Positions 26,481-34,959 of a stretch of DNA of 64,000 bases are shown piece after piece. Below the pieces are notes generated by a model, which saw only the letters and a program-made list of their open reading frames with translations, did not search any database and was not told where the DNA came from. The translations under genes were made by a program, and so were the position numbers. The stretch comes from Chitinophaga dinghuensis (lineage in GTDB: Bacteria; Bacteroidota; Bacteroidia; Chitinophagales; Chitinophagaceae), in NCBI RefSeq assembly GCF_003259435.1, contig NZ_QLMA01000006.1, positions 310,001 through 374,000 of the forward strand, written 5' to 3'. Position 1 is the stretch's first letter. Each line of letters opens with the position of its first letter.

Positions 26481-28112
26481 ATGAATACAGGATATTTTGA
26501 TTACGCAGCGCCAGCCAATGAGCCTGTTCTTAGCTATGCGCCGGGTTCTCCGGAAAGAGCTGCCCTCAAAAAACAACTGGCAGCTTTTAAAGCGGAATCT
26601 GCCGACATCCCAATGTACATTGGTGGTAAAGAAGTACGCACCGGCAAAACTGTTGACCTGCGTCCTCCTCACGAACATAAACACAAACTGGGTCATTTCC
26701 ACCAGGGAGATGCTTCCCACATCAACGACGCGATCGCAGCAGCCCTGGCTGCCCGTGAAAAATGGGCAAACATGGACTGGGAAGCACGCGCAGGTATCTT
26801 CCTCCGCGCCGCAGACCTGATCGCTACCAAATATCGCTACCACATGAACGCTACGACCATGCTGGGACAGAGTAAAAACGCTTTCCAGGCAGAAATCGAC
26901 AGCGCATGCGAACTGATCGACTTCCTCCGTTGGAATGTTCATTACCTGAGCGAAATCTACCGCCAACAACCTGTTAGTGCTCCTGGTATCCATAACCGTA
27001 TGGAATACCGCCCGCTTGAAGGTTTCGTACTGGCAGTAACTCCTTTCAACTTCACCGCTATCGGCGGTAACCTGCCTACCTCCGCCGCTATGTGCGGTAA
27101 CGTGGTAGTTTGGAAACCAGCTAATACACAAGTATTCGCCGCTGAGATGTTTATGAAAATACTCATCGAAGCAGGCCTGCCTGATGGCGTTATCAACCTG
27201 GTATACGCAAGCGGCCCACTCATCGGTGATATCTGCTTCGCAAATCCACACTTCGCTGGTATTCACTTCACCGGTTCTACCGGCGTATTCCAGACCATGT
27301 GGAAAACCATCGGCGAAAACATTCATAAATACAAAACCTATCCACGTATCGTTGGGGAAACCGGTGGTAAGGACTTTGTCCTCATCCATAAATCCGCTAA
27401 CGTGGAGATCGCTGCCACTGCACTGGCTCGCGGCGCGTTCGAATACCAGGGTCAGAAATGCTCTGCCGCTTCCCGCGCTTACCTGCCAAGCAACATCGCA
27501 GAAGCTATCAAAACTAAACTGGTAGCAGATCTGAAAACCATGAAAATGGGTACCACCGAAGATTTCAGCAATTTCATCAACGCTGTAATCGATGAACGTT
27601 CTTTCGATAAGATCGCACAGTACATCGATAACGCAAAGAAAGATCCTGCTGCTAAAATCATCGCCGGCGGTAACTATAATAAATCAGAAGGCTACTTCAT
27701 CGAACCTACTGTCATCGAAACAACAGATCCTAAATACGTAACCATGTGCGAGGAAATCTTCGGCCCAGTGCTGACGATCCACGTATATGATGCAGAGAAA
27801 TTCGAAGAAATCATGGAAGTACTGGATCATACTTCCGAATATGCACTGACAGGCGCTATCATCGCACAGGATCGTTATGCTGTAGAACTGGCAACCAGAA
27901 AACTGGTGAACGCTGCTGGTAACTTCTACATCAACGATAAACCTACCGGCGCAGTTGTGGGCCAACAACCTTTTGGTGGTGCACGCGCTTCCGGTACCAA
28001 CGATAAAGCAGGTTCTATGCTGAACCTTTATCGCTGGCTGAGTGCAAGAGCTATCAAAGAGACTTTTGTTCCTCCTGTTGATTACAGGTACCCATTCCTG
28101 AATGAGGCATAA
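26481..28112 (+). CDS. pruA: L-glutamate gamma-semialdehyde (1-pyrroline-5-carboxylate) dehydrogenase
   Basis: 543 residues from the ATG at 26481; the frame opens at 26424, but a TAnnTTTG box covers that codon and MNTGYFDYAAP is a normal start. Aldehyde-dehydrogenase motifs are VTPFNFTAIGGNLP, the Rossmann-type IHFTGSTGVFQTMW, the general base in GETGGKDF, and the nucleophile Cys in FEYQGQKCSAASRAY. It oxidises glutamate semialdehyde to glutamate with NAD+, the second step of proline breakdown. Proline dehydrogenase is not adjacent, unlike the bifunctional PutA of proteobacteria. Confidence 0.96.
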   Translation: MNTGYFDYAAPANEPVLSYAPGSPERAALKKQLAAFKAESADIPMYIGGKEVRTGKTVDLRPPHEHKHKLGHFHQGDASHINDAIAAALAAREKWANMDWEARAGIFLRAADLIATKYRYHMNATTMLGQSKNAFQAEIDSACELIDFLRWNVHYLSEIYRQQPVSAPGIHNRMEYRPLEGFVLAVTPFNFTAIGGNLPTSAAMCGNVVVWKPANTQVFAAEMFMKILIEAGLPDGVINLVYASGPLIGDICFANPHFAGIHFTGSTGVFQTMWKTIGENIHKYKTYPRIVGETGGKDFVLIHKSANVEIAATALARGAFEYQGQKCSAASRAYLPSNIAEAIKTKLVADLKTMKMGTTEDFSNFINAVIDERSFDKIAQYIDNAKKDPAAKIIAGGNYNKSEGYFIEPTVIETTDPKYVTMCEEIFGPVLTIHVYDAEKFEEIMEVLDHTSEYALTGAIIAQDRYAVELATRKLVNAAGNFYINDKPTGAVVGQQPFGGARASGTNDKAGSMLNLYRWLSARAIKETFVPPVDYRYPFLNEA

Positions 28113-28139
28113 TCATAGCATTGTACAATACCACTATAT

Positions 28140-28175
28140 AAAGGCGATGGAGTAAATCCATCGCCTTTCTTTTTG
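28140..28175 (+). terminator. Terminator after pruA
   Basis: AAAGGCGATGG/CCATCGCCTTT, an 11-bp perfect stem with a 7-nt loop, followed by TTTTT. Confidence 0.9.
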
Positions 28176-28228
28176 CTGAAAACCACGGTATTGATTAACT
28201 TCCTGTTTCATTCTTTCATTGTTTTACC

Positions 28229-29248
28229 ATGCGTCATCCCATTGCAATTGTCGTTCTACTTTGCTGTATGTCCTGCAAATCGAAACAGGAAAATACCCAT
28301 GCACTCTATAGCTGGACCGCCTTCTATCAGCCGGCCGATTCAATAGCTAAACTACCGTCTGATGCCTTTAATCACCTCTATCTGCACTATTTCGACGTCA
28401 CCTGGAGCGATGAATATAATATTCCGCTCCCCAAACCTTCCTTCAGACACCAGTTTGCAGATTCGGCCTTCTATGGAAAGAACCCGTTTACTCCAGTAAT
28501 ACATATCGAAAACAGGGTGTTAGCGCAACTACCCATGGATTCCATGGCCCCACTGGCAGCGAAAATGAATAGCAAAATGGAGCTGTTGTCTTCCAAAATT
28601 CTGCAACAATCCAATGTGAAACCTGCGGATGAAATACAGGTAGATTGCAATTGGACGCCCGCTACTAAAGAAAAGTATTTCGTTCTCCTCCTGCAGCTGA
28701 AACAACTGCAGCCTCAGAAAGAACTCTCCGCTACTGTCAATCTCTATGCATTCAAAGAAAAAGCAACCATGGGCGTGCCGCCCGTAACCAGGGTGATGTT
28801 GCAATGTTATGATATAGGGAGAAGCAATGATACCAGTAGCAATAATGTCAATCTTGACCCAGAGAGCCTGGCAGGATATTTTAAAGATAACGTATATCCC
28901 TTACCGTTAGATCTGGCGTTTCCTGTGGCAGGTTGGATGGTGCAATACCGGGATGGAAAGAAGCTAGGATATCCTTATCTGTTCGAGTTCTTCCGGGAAG
29001 ATACCTCGCTATTTAAAGCACAGGGAGAGGGGCAATATATAGTGCGGAAGGATACCAGTTATCAGGGTACTGCGTTGAAGATAAATGATTTGTTAAGTAG
29101 AGAAACGGTGCAGCCAGCCGTTCTGGCGTCTGCCATAAAATATATAACAGGAAAAATAAAATACCGGCGGATTGCCTTCTGGTATTGGAATCCGCCGGTT
29201 ACTTATCAATACCGGGATCTTATCCGGCAAACTTTTACAACGCATTAA
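28229..29248 (+). CDS. Lipoprotein of unknown function, paralogue of 31574-32593
   Basis: 339 residues. A lipobox ends the signal peptide (LLCCMSC, Cys near 16), so it is probably lipid-anchored. Conserved landmarks shared with the second copy are LHYFDV-W, VIHIENRVL, EIQVDCNWT--TKEKYF, GVPPV-R-ML-CY, and YPLPLDLAFPV-GW. The shared Asp/Trp motif IQVDCNW and the alternating pattern would fit a TIM-barrel-like enzyme, and the DUF3142 family is a possible match. I could not confirm this, so no function is assigned. It is preceded by the pruA terminator and ends two bases from the convergent peroxiredoxin. Confidence 0.75.
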   Translation: MRHPIAIVVLLCCMSCKSKQENTHALYSWTAFYQPADSIAKLPSDAFNHLYLHYFDVTWSDEYNIPLPKPSFRHQFADSAFYGKNPFTPVIHIENRVLAQLPMDSMAPLAAKMNSKMELLSSKILQQSNVKPADEIQVDCNWTPATKEKYFVLLLQLKQLQPQKELSATVNLYAFKEKATMGVPPVTRVMLQCYDIGRSNDTSSNNVNLDPESLAGYFKDNVYPLPLDLAFPVAGWMVQYRDGKKLGYPYLFEFFREDTSLFKAQGEGQYIVRKDTSYQGTALKINDLLSRETVQPAVLASAIKYITGKIKYRRIAFWYWNPPVTYQYRDLIRQTFTTH

Positions 29249-29250
29249 TT

Positions 29251-29766
29251 TTACTGCATCTTACGCAGCGCTTCCAGCGATTCGGTGACATGCTTTTCTC
29301 CATCACGCATGGAGTTGAACGTATGTACCACAATCCCTTTCTTATCCACGATATACGTTACTCTGCCCGGAATCACGAAGGTCTTCGGAACGCCAAACAG
29401 CTTCCGTACTTTCTGATCAGGATCACTCAATAACGTAAACGGTAACTGATGATGCGCCGCGAAACTCTTATGCGAAGCCACATTATCAGAACTAATGCCG
29501 ATAACCAGCGCGCCCAGCTTCTTGAATTCCTCATAGGAATCACGGAAAGAACAAGCTTCTTTCGTACATACACTGGTTTCATCCTTAGGATAAAAGTATA
29601 TCACCAAGGGCTGCTTGCCCACATAGTTCGCCAGATCAAAGGTTTTACCATCCTGATCCTGAAGGGAAAATACCGGCACCTTGTCTCCGGTTTTTATCTG
29701 GGCATCCGCTGAAGGACTCCAGAACTGTAAAATTGCCATAAACAAAAATAATTTTAGTGTACGCAT
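29251..29766 (-). CDS. Secreted PrxQ/BCP-type peroxiredoxin
   Basis: 171 residues. A signal peptide ends near 22 (PSADA before QIK), so it acts in the periplasm. The peroxidatic Cys sits in SVCTKEACSF, with the resolving Cys five residues later, the PrxQ arrangement. FYPKDET and the later FVIPGRVTYIVDKKG also fit the family. It reduces peroxides using thiols. It is convergent with the upstream lipoprotein and has no operon partner. Confidence 0.94.
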   Translation of the reverse strand: MRTLKLFLFMAILQFWSPSADAQIKTGDKVPVFSLQDQDGKTFDLANYVGKQPLVIYFYPKDETSVCTKEACSFRDSYEEFKKLGALVIGISSDNVASHKSFAAHHQLPFTLLSDPDQKVRKLFGVPKTFVIPGRVTYIVDKKGIVVHTFNSMRDGEKHVTESLEALRKMQ

Positions 29767-29886
29767 AGCAATATCTTATACTACGAATGTAAGACTTGTA
29801 ACGGGATTTGTGAATTATGTAAATATTTTTGCATATAACTAAGGAGGAATGTATTTTTTTATGATCCCAGGCGACAAATGAATATT

Positions 29887-29922
29887 TTGACTTTTTATCT
29901 GCCTCATTAATTGTTATTTTTG
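29887..29922 (+). promoter_or_regulatory. Putative pyrR promoter (TTG, 25 nt, TATTTTTG)
   Basis: TATTTTTG at 29915-29922, 20 nt before the TTG start; TTG box 25 nt upstream. Confidence 0.4.
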
Positions 29923-29941
29923 GCCCCTAAAACATCGTGTT

Positions 29942-30472
29942 TTGAAAACCATACTAAACGGAAAGCAATTGTCTATTACAATAGACCGGCTTTGTCACCA
30001 GTTAATAGAAAATCACCTTCAGTTTGAGGAGACGGTATTGATAGGACTACAACCAAGAGGTATTTTTCTGTCAGACAGGATTTACAGCACTTTGCGCAAA
30101 TTGCTGCCAGATGCCAATATCCGTTATGGCAAACTGGACATCACTTTTTATAGAGATGATTTCAACAAAGGGAAGGGGTTACATGTTCCCAATGAAACAA
30201 GCATTGATTTTTCTATTGAGAATAAGAAAGTCATACTGATAGACGACGTTTTGTATACCGGTAGAACGATCCGTTCAGCACTCGATGCTATGTTAGATTT
30301 TGGCCGCCCTGCTGCTGTTGAGCTGCTGGCATTGATTGACCGTCGTTTCAGCCGTCAGTTGCCTATTCAGCCGGATTATACCGGCAGAACCATCGATGCA
30401 TTTATCTCTCAAAAAGTAAAGGTCTTGTGGGAAGAGAGAGATGGAAAAGATGAGGTTGTTCTGGTAGATTAG
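29942..30472 (+). CDS. pyrR: PyrR-like uracil phosphoribosyltransferase / pyrimidine regulator
   Basis: 176 residues, translated from TTG (29942-29944). The PRPP-binding loop is VILIDDVLYTGRTIRSAL, and VLIGLQPRGIFLSDRI and LALIDRRFSRQLPI match PyrR. In Gram-positive bacteria PyrR binds pyr mRNA leaders and also has UPRTase activity. I see no antiterminator structure in the leader of pyrB, so RNA-binding regulation is uncertain here. pyrB follows after 48 nt, so a shared pyrimidine role is likely. Confidence 0.93.
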   Translation: MKTILNGKQLSITIDRLCHQLIENHLQFEETVLIGLQPRGIFLSDRIYSTLRKLLPDANIRYGKLDITFYRDDFNKGKGLHVPNETSIDFSIENKKVILIDDVLYTGRTIRSALDAMLDFGRPAAVELLALIDRRFSRQLPIQPDYTGRTIDAFISQKVKVLWEERDGKDEVVLVD

Positions 30473-30476
30473 CAAA

Positions 30477-30513
30477 TTGAATTTTACAATTCAGGTTTCA
30501 TCCTTTATATTTG
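30477..30513 (+). promoter_or_regulatory. Putative internal pyrB promoter (TTG, 26 nt, TATATTTG)
   Basis: TATATTTG at 30506-30513, 7 nt before the pyrB ATG, with TTG 26 nt upstream. It may give pyrB separate expression. Confidence 0.35.
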
Positions 30514-30520
30514 CACATTA

Positions 30521-31450
30521 ATGTCACTTTCTGTAAAACACTTACTCGGAATTCGCGATCTGCAGCGTCAGGATATAGAACTTATTTTTCAAACAGCCAG
30601 CCAGTTTAAAGAAGTTTTACAAAGGCCAATTAAAAAAGTTCCCACGCTCCGCGATACTACTATTGTCAATCTGTTTTTCGAGAATTCAACTCGCACACGT
30701 ATTTCATTCGAACTCGCTGAAAAAAGACTTGGCGCGGATACTATCAATTTTTCCGCCTCCGGTTCTTCTGTATCTAAAGGGGAAACCCTCATAGATACGG
30801 TGCATAACATCCTCTCCATGAAAGTGGATATGGTGGTAATGCGTCACAGCGCCAGCGGTGCGCCGCATTTCTTGTCTAAACACATCGACGTTCCCATCCT
30901 CAACGCCGGCGACGGTATCAACGAACACCCTACTCAGGCTTTGCTGGATGCTTTTTCTATCAAAGAAAAACTTGGTTCAGTAGAAGGAAAGAAAATCGCC
31001 ATCTGCGGAGACATCATGCACTCCCGTGTGGCCCTTTCTAATATTTACTGTCTTAAAAAACTTGGTGCGGAAGTGACCGTAGTAGGCCCCCCTACATTGA
31101 TTCCTAAATACCTGGAATCTGCATTAGGCGTTAACGTTACCTATGATATCCGCGAAGCCCTTCAATGGGCGGATGTAGCCAATGTGCTCCGTATTCAGCT
31201 GGAACGCCAGAATACGCCACTGTTCTCCTCCCTGAGAGAATACGCTATCGCATACGGCATCAATCGCGCCCTGCTGGACAGTCTCCAGAAAGAGATCGTT
31301 ATCATGCACCCGGGCCCCATCAATAGAGGTGTAGAACTCAATTCAGATGTAGCTGATTCCGGTCAGTCCATCATCCTCGATCAGGTGGAAAATGGAGTAG
31401 CTGTCCGTATGGCTGCGCTCTATCTGCTTGCAGGAAAACAAACCTTATAA
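30521..31450 (+). CDS. pyrB: Aspartate carbamoyltransferase catalytic chain
   Basis: 309 residues. Carbamoyl-phosphate motif FFENSTRTRISFE (STRTR), then HPTQALLDA and ICGDIMHSRVALSN; the C-terminal MHPGPINRGVEL is also standard. It makes carbamoyl-aspartate in pyrimidine synthesis. No pyrI regulatory chain follows; a terminator follows the stop. Confidence 0.97.
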   Translation: MSLSVKHLLGIRDLQRQDIELIFQTASQFKEVLQRPIKKVPTLRDTTIVNLFFENSTRTRISFELAEKRLGADTINFSASGSSVSKGETLIDTVHNILSMKVDMVVMRHSASGAPHFLSKHIDVPILNAGDGINEHPTQALLDAFSIKEKLGSVEGKKIAICGDIMHSRVALSNIYCLKKLGAEVTVVGPPTLIPKYLESALGVNVTYDIREALQWADVANVLRIQLERQNTPLFSSLREYAIAYGINRALLDSLQKEIVIMHPGPINRGVELNSDVADSGQSIILDQVENGVAVRMAALYLLAGKQTL

Positions 31451-31470
31451 ACGTTCTTTCGCATAACAGG

Positions 31471-31499
31471 AAAGCGGTAGGAGACTACCGCTTTTTTTA
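31471..31499 (+). terminator. Terminator of pyrR-pyrB
   Basis: AAAGCGGTAG/CTACCGCTTT with a 4-nt loop and a T run. Confidence 0.92.
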
Positions 31500-31548
31500 T
31501 TCTTATCACTAACACGAACGATATTTTTTTCGGATAATGCCCTGCTCG

Positions 31549-31556
31549 TAGCTTTG
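31549..31556 (+). promoter_or_regulatory. -7-like box TAGCTTTG upstream of the second lipoprotein gene
   Basis: Fits TAnnTTTG, 17 nt before the ATG at 31574. No TTG box found upstream. Confidence 0.35.
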
Positions 31557-31573
31557 CAGTAATTTCATTCTAC

Positions 31574-32593
31574 ATGCGTTTCCGCATCTCCCTACTACTA
31601 CTTTTTATTTCTATTTCAGCCCTGAGCTGCAAGCGCAGTCAGCATTCCAGTCGTGCATTCTATTTCTGGAAATCCACCTGCAACGAGGAGGAACATAGTG
31701 CCATGTACAACTATAAACCGGATCATATCTACCTCCATTATTTTGATGTGGTCTGGGATGAAAGACGCCAGATGCCAATACCCGTTTCTGGTCCTGATAA
31801 ATCCGGATATTGGTACTGGAACCGGTTAACAAGTGTCAAGCCCGTTATATACATTGAGAACCGGGTGTTTGAAAAGCTGTCTGCCGATTCCTGCGCCGTT
31901 TTTGCACGTAAAGTCGGTGGCAAAATCAGGACATTAACCAGGCAGTTATCCATTAAAGGCAATATCTCTGAAATCCAGTTTGACTGCGACTGGACGTTGC
32001 GTACGAAAGAAAAATACTTCGCATTTATCCGCGCCTTCAGGGCCAATGAAAACTATTCCGTTCTGTCTGCTACCATACGGCTGTATCCCTATAAATATGC
32101 GCAGAAAATGGGCGTTCCTCCGGTCGACAGAGGCATGCTCATGTGCTATAACATCAATAGTATTAGTAAGCAGGAAGTCGACAACTCTATTGTTACCAAA
32201 GAAGAATTACAAAAGTATATCACAGGGAAAATAGTATATCCATTACCGTTAGATCTGGCATTTCCGGTATTCGGTTGGTATGCCTGGTTCAGAAATAATG
32301 ATTTCCAACAGATTGTTTATGAAGACGCGCGTCTGACTGAAGATACGAGCGTTTTCCACCCGGCTCAGGCAAATAATTTTATTTCAAAAACTGATACGGT
32401 AATCGATAACCATTATATCCGCGAAGGAGATGTGTTGAGAAGGGAATATGTGGAGCCCGCAGCTTTACAGGAGATCATCAGCTATGTAACCAACAAAATC
32501 CCGCGCCATGGCGCCATTGCTTTCTATCATTGGGATATGGACAACTCAAAAAAATATGCACATCTCATCCAGGAAACTTTTGATCATTATTAG
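31574..32593 (+). CDS. Lipoprotein of unknown function, paralogue of 28229-29248
   Basis: 339 residues, the same length as its paralogue. Signal peptide with lipobox (SISALSC, Cys near 19). It shares LHYFDVVWD, VIYIENRVF, EIQFDCDWT--TKEKYF, SATIRLYPY, GVPPVDRGML-CY and YPLPLDLAFPVFGW. Both copies keep the IQ-DC-WT block, which suggests an active or binding site. The two copies flank the peroxiredoxin and pyrR-pyrB genes, so the duplication is not in tandem. Its stop overlaps the start of the next gene by 38 nt, so the two are probably co-translated. Function unknown. Confidence 0.78.
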   Translation: MRFRISLLLLFISISALSCKRSQHSSRAFYFWKSTCNEEEHSAMYNYKPDHIYLHYFDVVWDERRQMPIPVSGPDKSGYWYWNRLTSVKPVIYIENRVFEKLSADSCAVFARKVGGKIRTLTRQLSIKGNISEIQFDCDWTLRTKEKYFAFIRAFRANENYSVLSATIRLYPYKYAQKMGVPPVDRGMLMCYNINSISKQEVDNSIVTKEELQKYITGKIVYPLPLDLAFPVFGWYAWFRNNDFQQIVYEDARLTEDTSVFHPAQANNFISKTDTVIDNHYIREGDVLRREYVEPAALQEIISYVTNKIPRHGAIAFYHWDMDNSKKYAHLIQETFDHY

Positions 32594-34952
32594 TGGGGTA
32601 GCTGCCAGCCTGCTATTTATAACCAGCAGCCAGAGCTGTCCTCCGGACTGGTATCGGAACCAGGAGCAAATCCTTTTGTTCAGACAACCTATTGCCGGCC
32701 ACGATAATCTTGAACCACTGTATTTTAATGCAGATGGTCCGGCAGCCTTCGACTCAGATCCTCAGCAAAACGATAGAAAAAGAAACTGCCAGGAATGGAG
32801 CCAATATACCGGCAACGTCGCCTCCTGGAAGGACGTGATGGAAGTACAGTATGCCATGCAACCCAATGATTTTCTACAGGCAGTACAAGATACGCCGCAG
32901 GGCATCTTTCGGCAGAACAGCTTTCTAAAATGGTTGAAGCAACCGTCCCATAAATCGGCCATGGATTATATGATCCTTGCTAAAAATATCGAAGGCGATG
33001 CAGGCTACCTGGACGATCCCTGGGTGGATAGCTCTGCCTATCATGGGTATTTCGGAACCATCATGGATACGATAAAATCCAGGTGCAACGCCAATCTGCC
33101 AACGTTTATCCGTCAACGTTATATTTTTCAGGGATTGAAATTACTGAGCTATCAAATATTTACAAATGATACTTTGTCATGGCCAGATATGCACTTGTTC
33201 GGAGACTATTATGAGCAGGAACTACTCAATAAAAGAAGTATAGTGGCCGATTGGGGCCTACTTTACTACGGTTGGATGCCCAATGAGAAGCTTAGTCAGA
33301 CAGAAGCCTGGCTGAAATGCTTTGCCCGCTCCGATGAAAAGAAAAATTACACACTTCGTTTACTGGAAAAAGCGAAGATCAAAAAACTCCTGGAAACGGC
33401 CACCGATACAGCGTTACGCAAAACAGCCTACACTGTGCTAAGTATCAAATCGCCGGATAAGGGACTGCCTTATATTCATGGAGTGGCAGCAATAGACCCC
33501 AATGATCAGTTTCTCCCGCTCATAATATGCAGGGAAATCAATAAGCTGGAAGACTGGCTCCTTACGCCGGAATTATTGGGCTTTGGCAACAGTGAAGCTC
33601 AATGGAGAACCGGCGGTTTTGTGAGTAAGAACAGCATTAAAGACCTTAAATACCTGGAGGAAGTGAAACAGGAATTAATTTCACTCTATAGGAAATCTAC
33701 TGTTCATAAGGATTTGCTGGGCCTAGCTATTGCACATCTCTGTCAGATAGACCGTGATTATTCCACAGCGGATAGCTGGCTCCAGAGAGTAAATACGAAG
33801 GGGCGTCCCCGTTATATTCGTCAGAAAGCCATTGCTGCCGTATTAGGTACCATGTATGCATCCAATACCGCCGATCCGCGCGTACAGCAGAAAATATATG
33901 AGCAATTTCATCTCTTGGAAACGATGAGGGAAGCACCATATAAAGATCAGCTTATCAATGGGCCTATGCTGGATCTGATGCCCCAATTGTACCTGGTGCT
34001 GTCCCAGCAACTGATGAAACATGGAGAGTTGGTGAAGGCCGGACTTGCATTCCAGAAGGCACGGCACTATGGCATACATGTAGATAACTACTATGGCTGG
34101 GAGGACAGTGACACTATTACCAGCTACGCGAGTATTGCCTGGTTTGAAAAATACGGATCCCCAGCTGATATAGATGCACTCATTGCCTTTAACCATAAAT
34201 TGCCCAAAACCTCCTTTGAAAAACTCATCAATTCAATGAACCTGGTGGATGAAAATGTATTGCTGGATGTAAAAGGAACCCTCCAGGTACGGGCCAGACA
34301 ATTCTCCGCGGCTTCTGCTACCTTCGCAAAGATCCCGAAAAACTACTGGGAGAACTCCCCATTCGATTATTATAACCTTTGCAATAATATCGAAGCGGTG
34401 ACACCATTACATCATATTGATACCAACCACTATTCTAACTATAAGCAAGAAGATAAACAAGCGGTGGTGGATCATATATTGCGACTTCAGAAAGCCAGGA
34501 GCGAAGCCAGGACAGCTGCGGAGAAGGCTGTAGCAGCCATGCAATTGGGAAATGCATATTACAATATCACCTATGACGGGAAAAACTGGGGACTCATTAA
34601 CTGGGGTAAATCATACAGTGAAATATATGCCAACAAGGAGAGAAGCCAGTTCTGGTATAACACCTGGCCATTGACGGTCCGTTATGGCAATGCCTATTAT
34701 GACTGTTCCGAAGCAGCGAGACTTTATCGCGAAGCCATATTCTATGCGGTAAATGATCCGGAACTAAAGGCAAAAGCAACTATCATGGCGGCTCTTTGTG
34801 ATGAGGCTGCTCATGGCAGTTATGCAAGTCAGGAACATTGGAGAGATAATTATTCTTCCCCGCTCAGAAAGCAATTAAAGGCTATGTTTGGAAAAACGGC
34901 CGCCTATAATGCATTACAAACCCATTGTCCCGATGCGCAAAATTGGAAATAA
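32556..34952 (+). CDS. Large helical lipoprotein of unknown function
   Basis: 798 residues from ATG 32556; the frame is open from 32508, but MHISSRKLL begins a clear lipoprotein signal (LLFITSSQSC, Cys near 28). The mature part looks helical and repeat-rich (for example WLKCFARSDEKKNYTLRLLE; LQVRARQFSAASATFAKIPK), resembling TPR-like scaffolds, with many Trp/Tyr. I do not recognise a catalytic motif. It overlaps the preceding lipoprotein gene by 38 nt, so they probably work as a pair on the outer membrane or cell surface. It is convergent with the SusC gene, 7 nt away. Confidence 0.75.
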   Translation: MHISSRKLLIIISGVAASLLFITSSQSCPPDWYRNQEQILLFRQPIAGHDNLEPLYFNADGPAAFDSDPQQNDRKRNCQEWSQYTGNVASWKDVMEVQYAMQPNDFLQAVQDTPQGIFRQNSFLKWLKQPSHKSAMDYMILAKNIEGDAGYLDDPWVDSSAYHGYFGTIMDTIKSRCNANLPTFIRQRYIFQGLKLLSYQIFTNDTLSWPDMHLFGDYYEQELLNKRSIVADWGLLYYGWMPNEKLSQTEAWLKCFARSDEKKNYTLRLLEKAKIKKLLETATDTALRKTAYTVLSIKSPDKGLPYIHGVAAIDPNDQFLPLIICREINKLEDWLLTPELLGFGNSEAQWRTGGFVSKNSIKDLKYLEEVKQELISLYRKSTVHKDLLGLAIAHLCQIDRDYSTADSWLQRVNTKGRPRYIRQKAIAAVLGTMYASNTADPRVQQKIYEQFHLLETMREAPYKDQLINGPMLDLMPQLYLVLSQQLMKHGELVKAGLAFQKARHYGIHVDNYYGWEDSDTITSYASIAWFEKYGSPADIDALIAFNHKLPKTSFEKLINSMNLVDENVLLDVKGTLQVRARQFSAASATFAKIPKNYWENSPFDYYNLCNNIEAVTPLHHIDTNHYSNYKQEDKQAVVDHILRLQKARSEARTAAEKAVAAMQLGNAYYNITYDGKNWGLINWGKSYSEIYANKERSQFWYNTWPLTVRYGNAYYDCSEAARLYREAIFYAVNDPELKAKATIMAALCDEAAHGSYASQEHWRDNYSSPLRKQLKAMFGKTAAYNALQTHCPDAQNWK

Positions 34953-34959
34953 TAGATGA

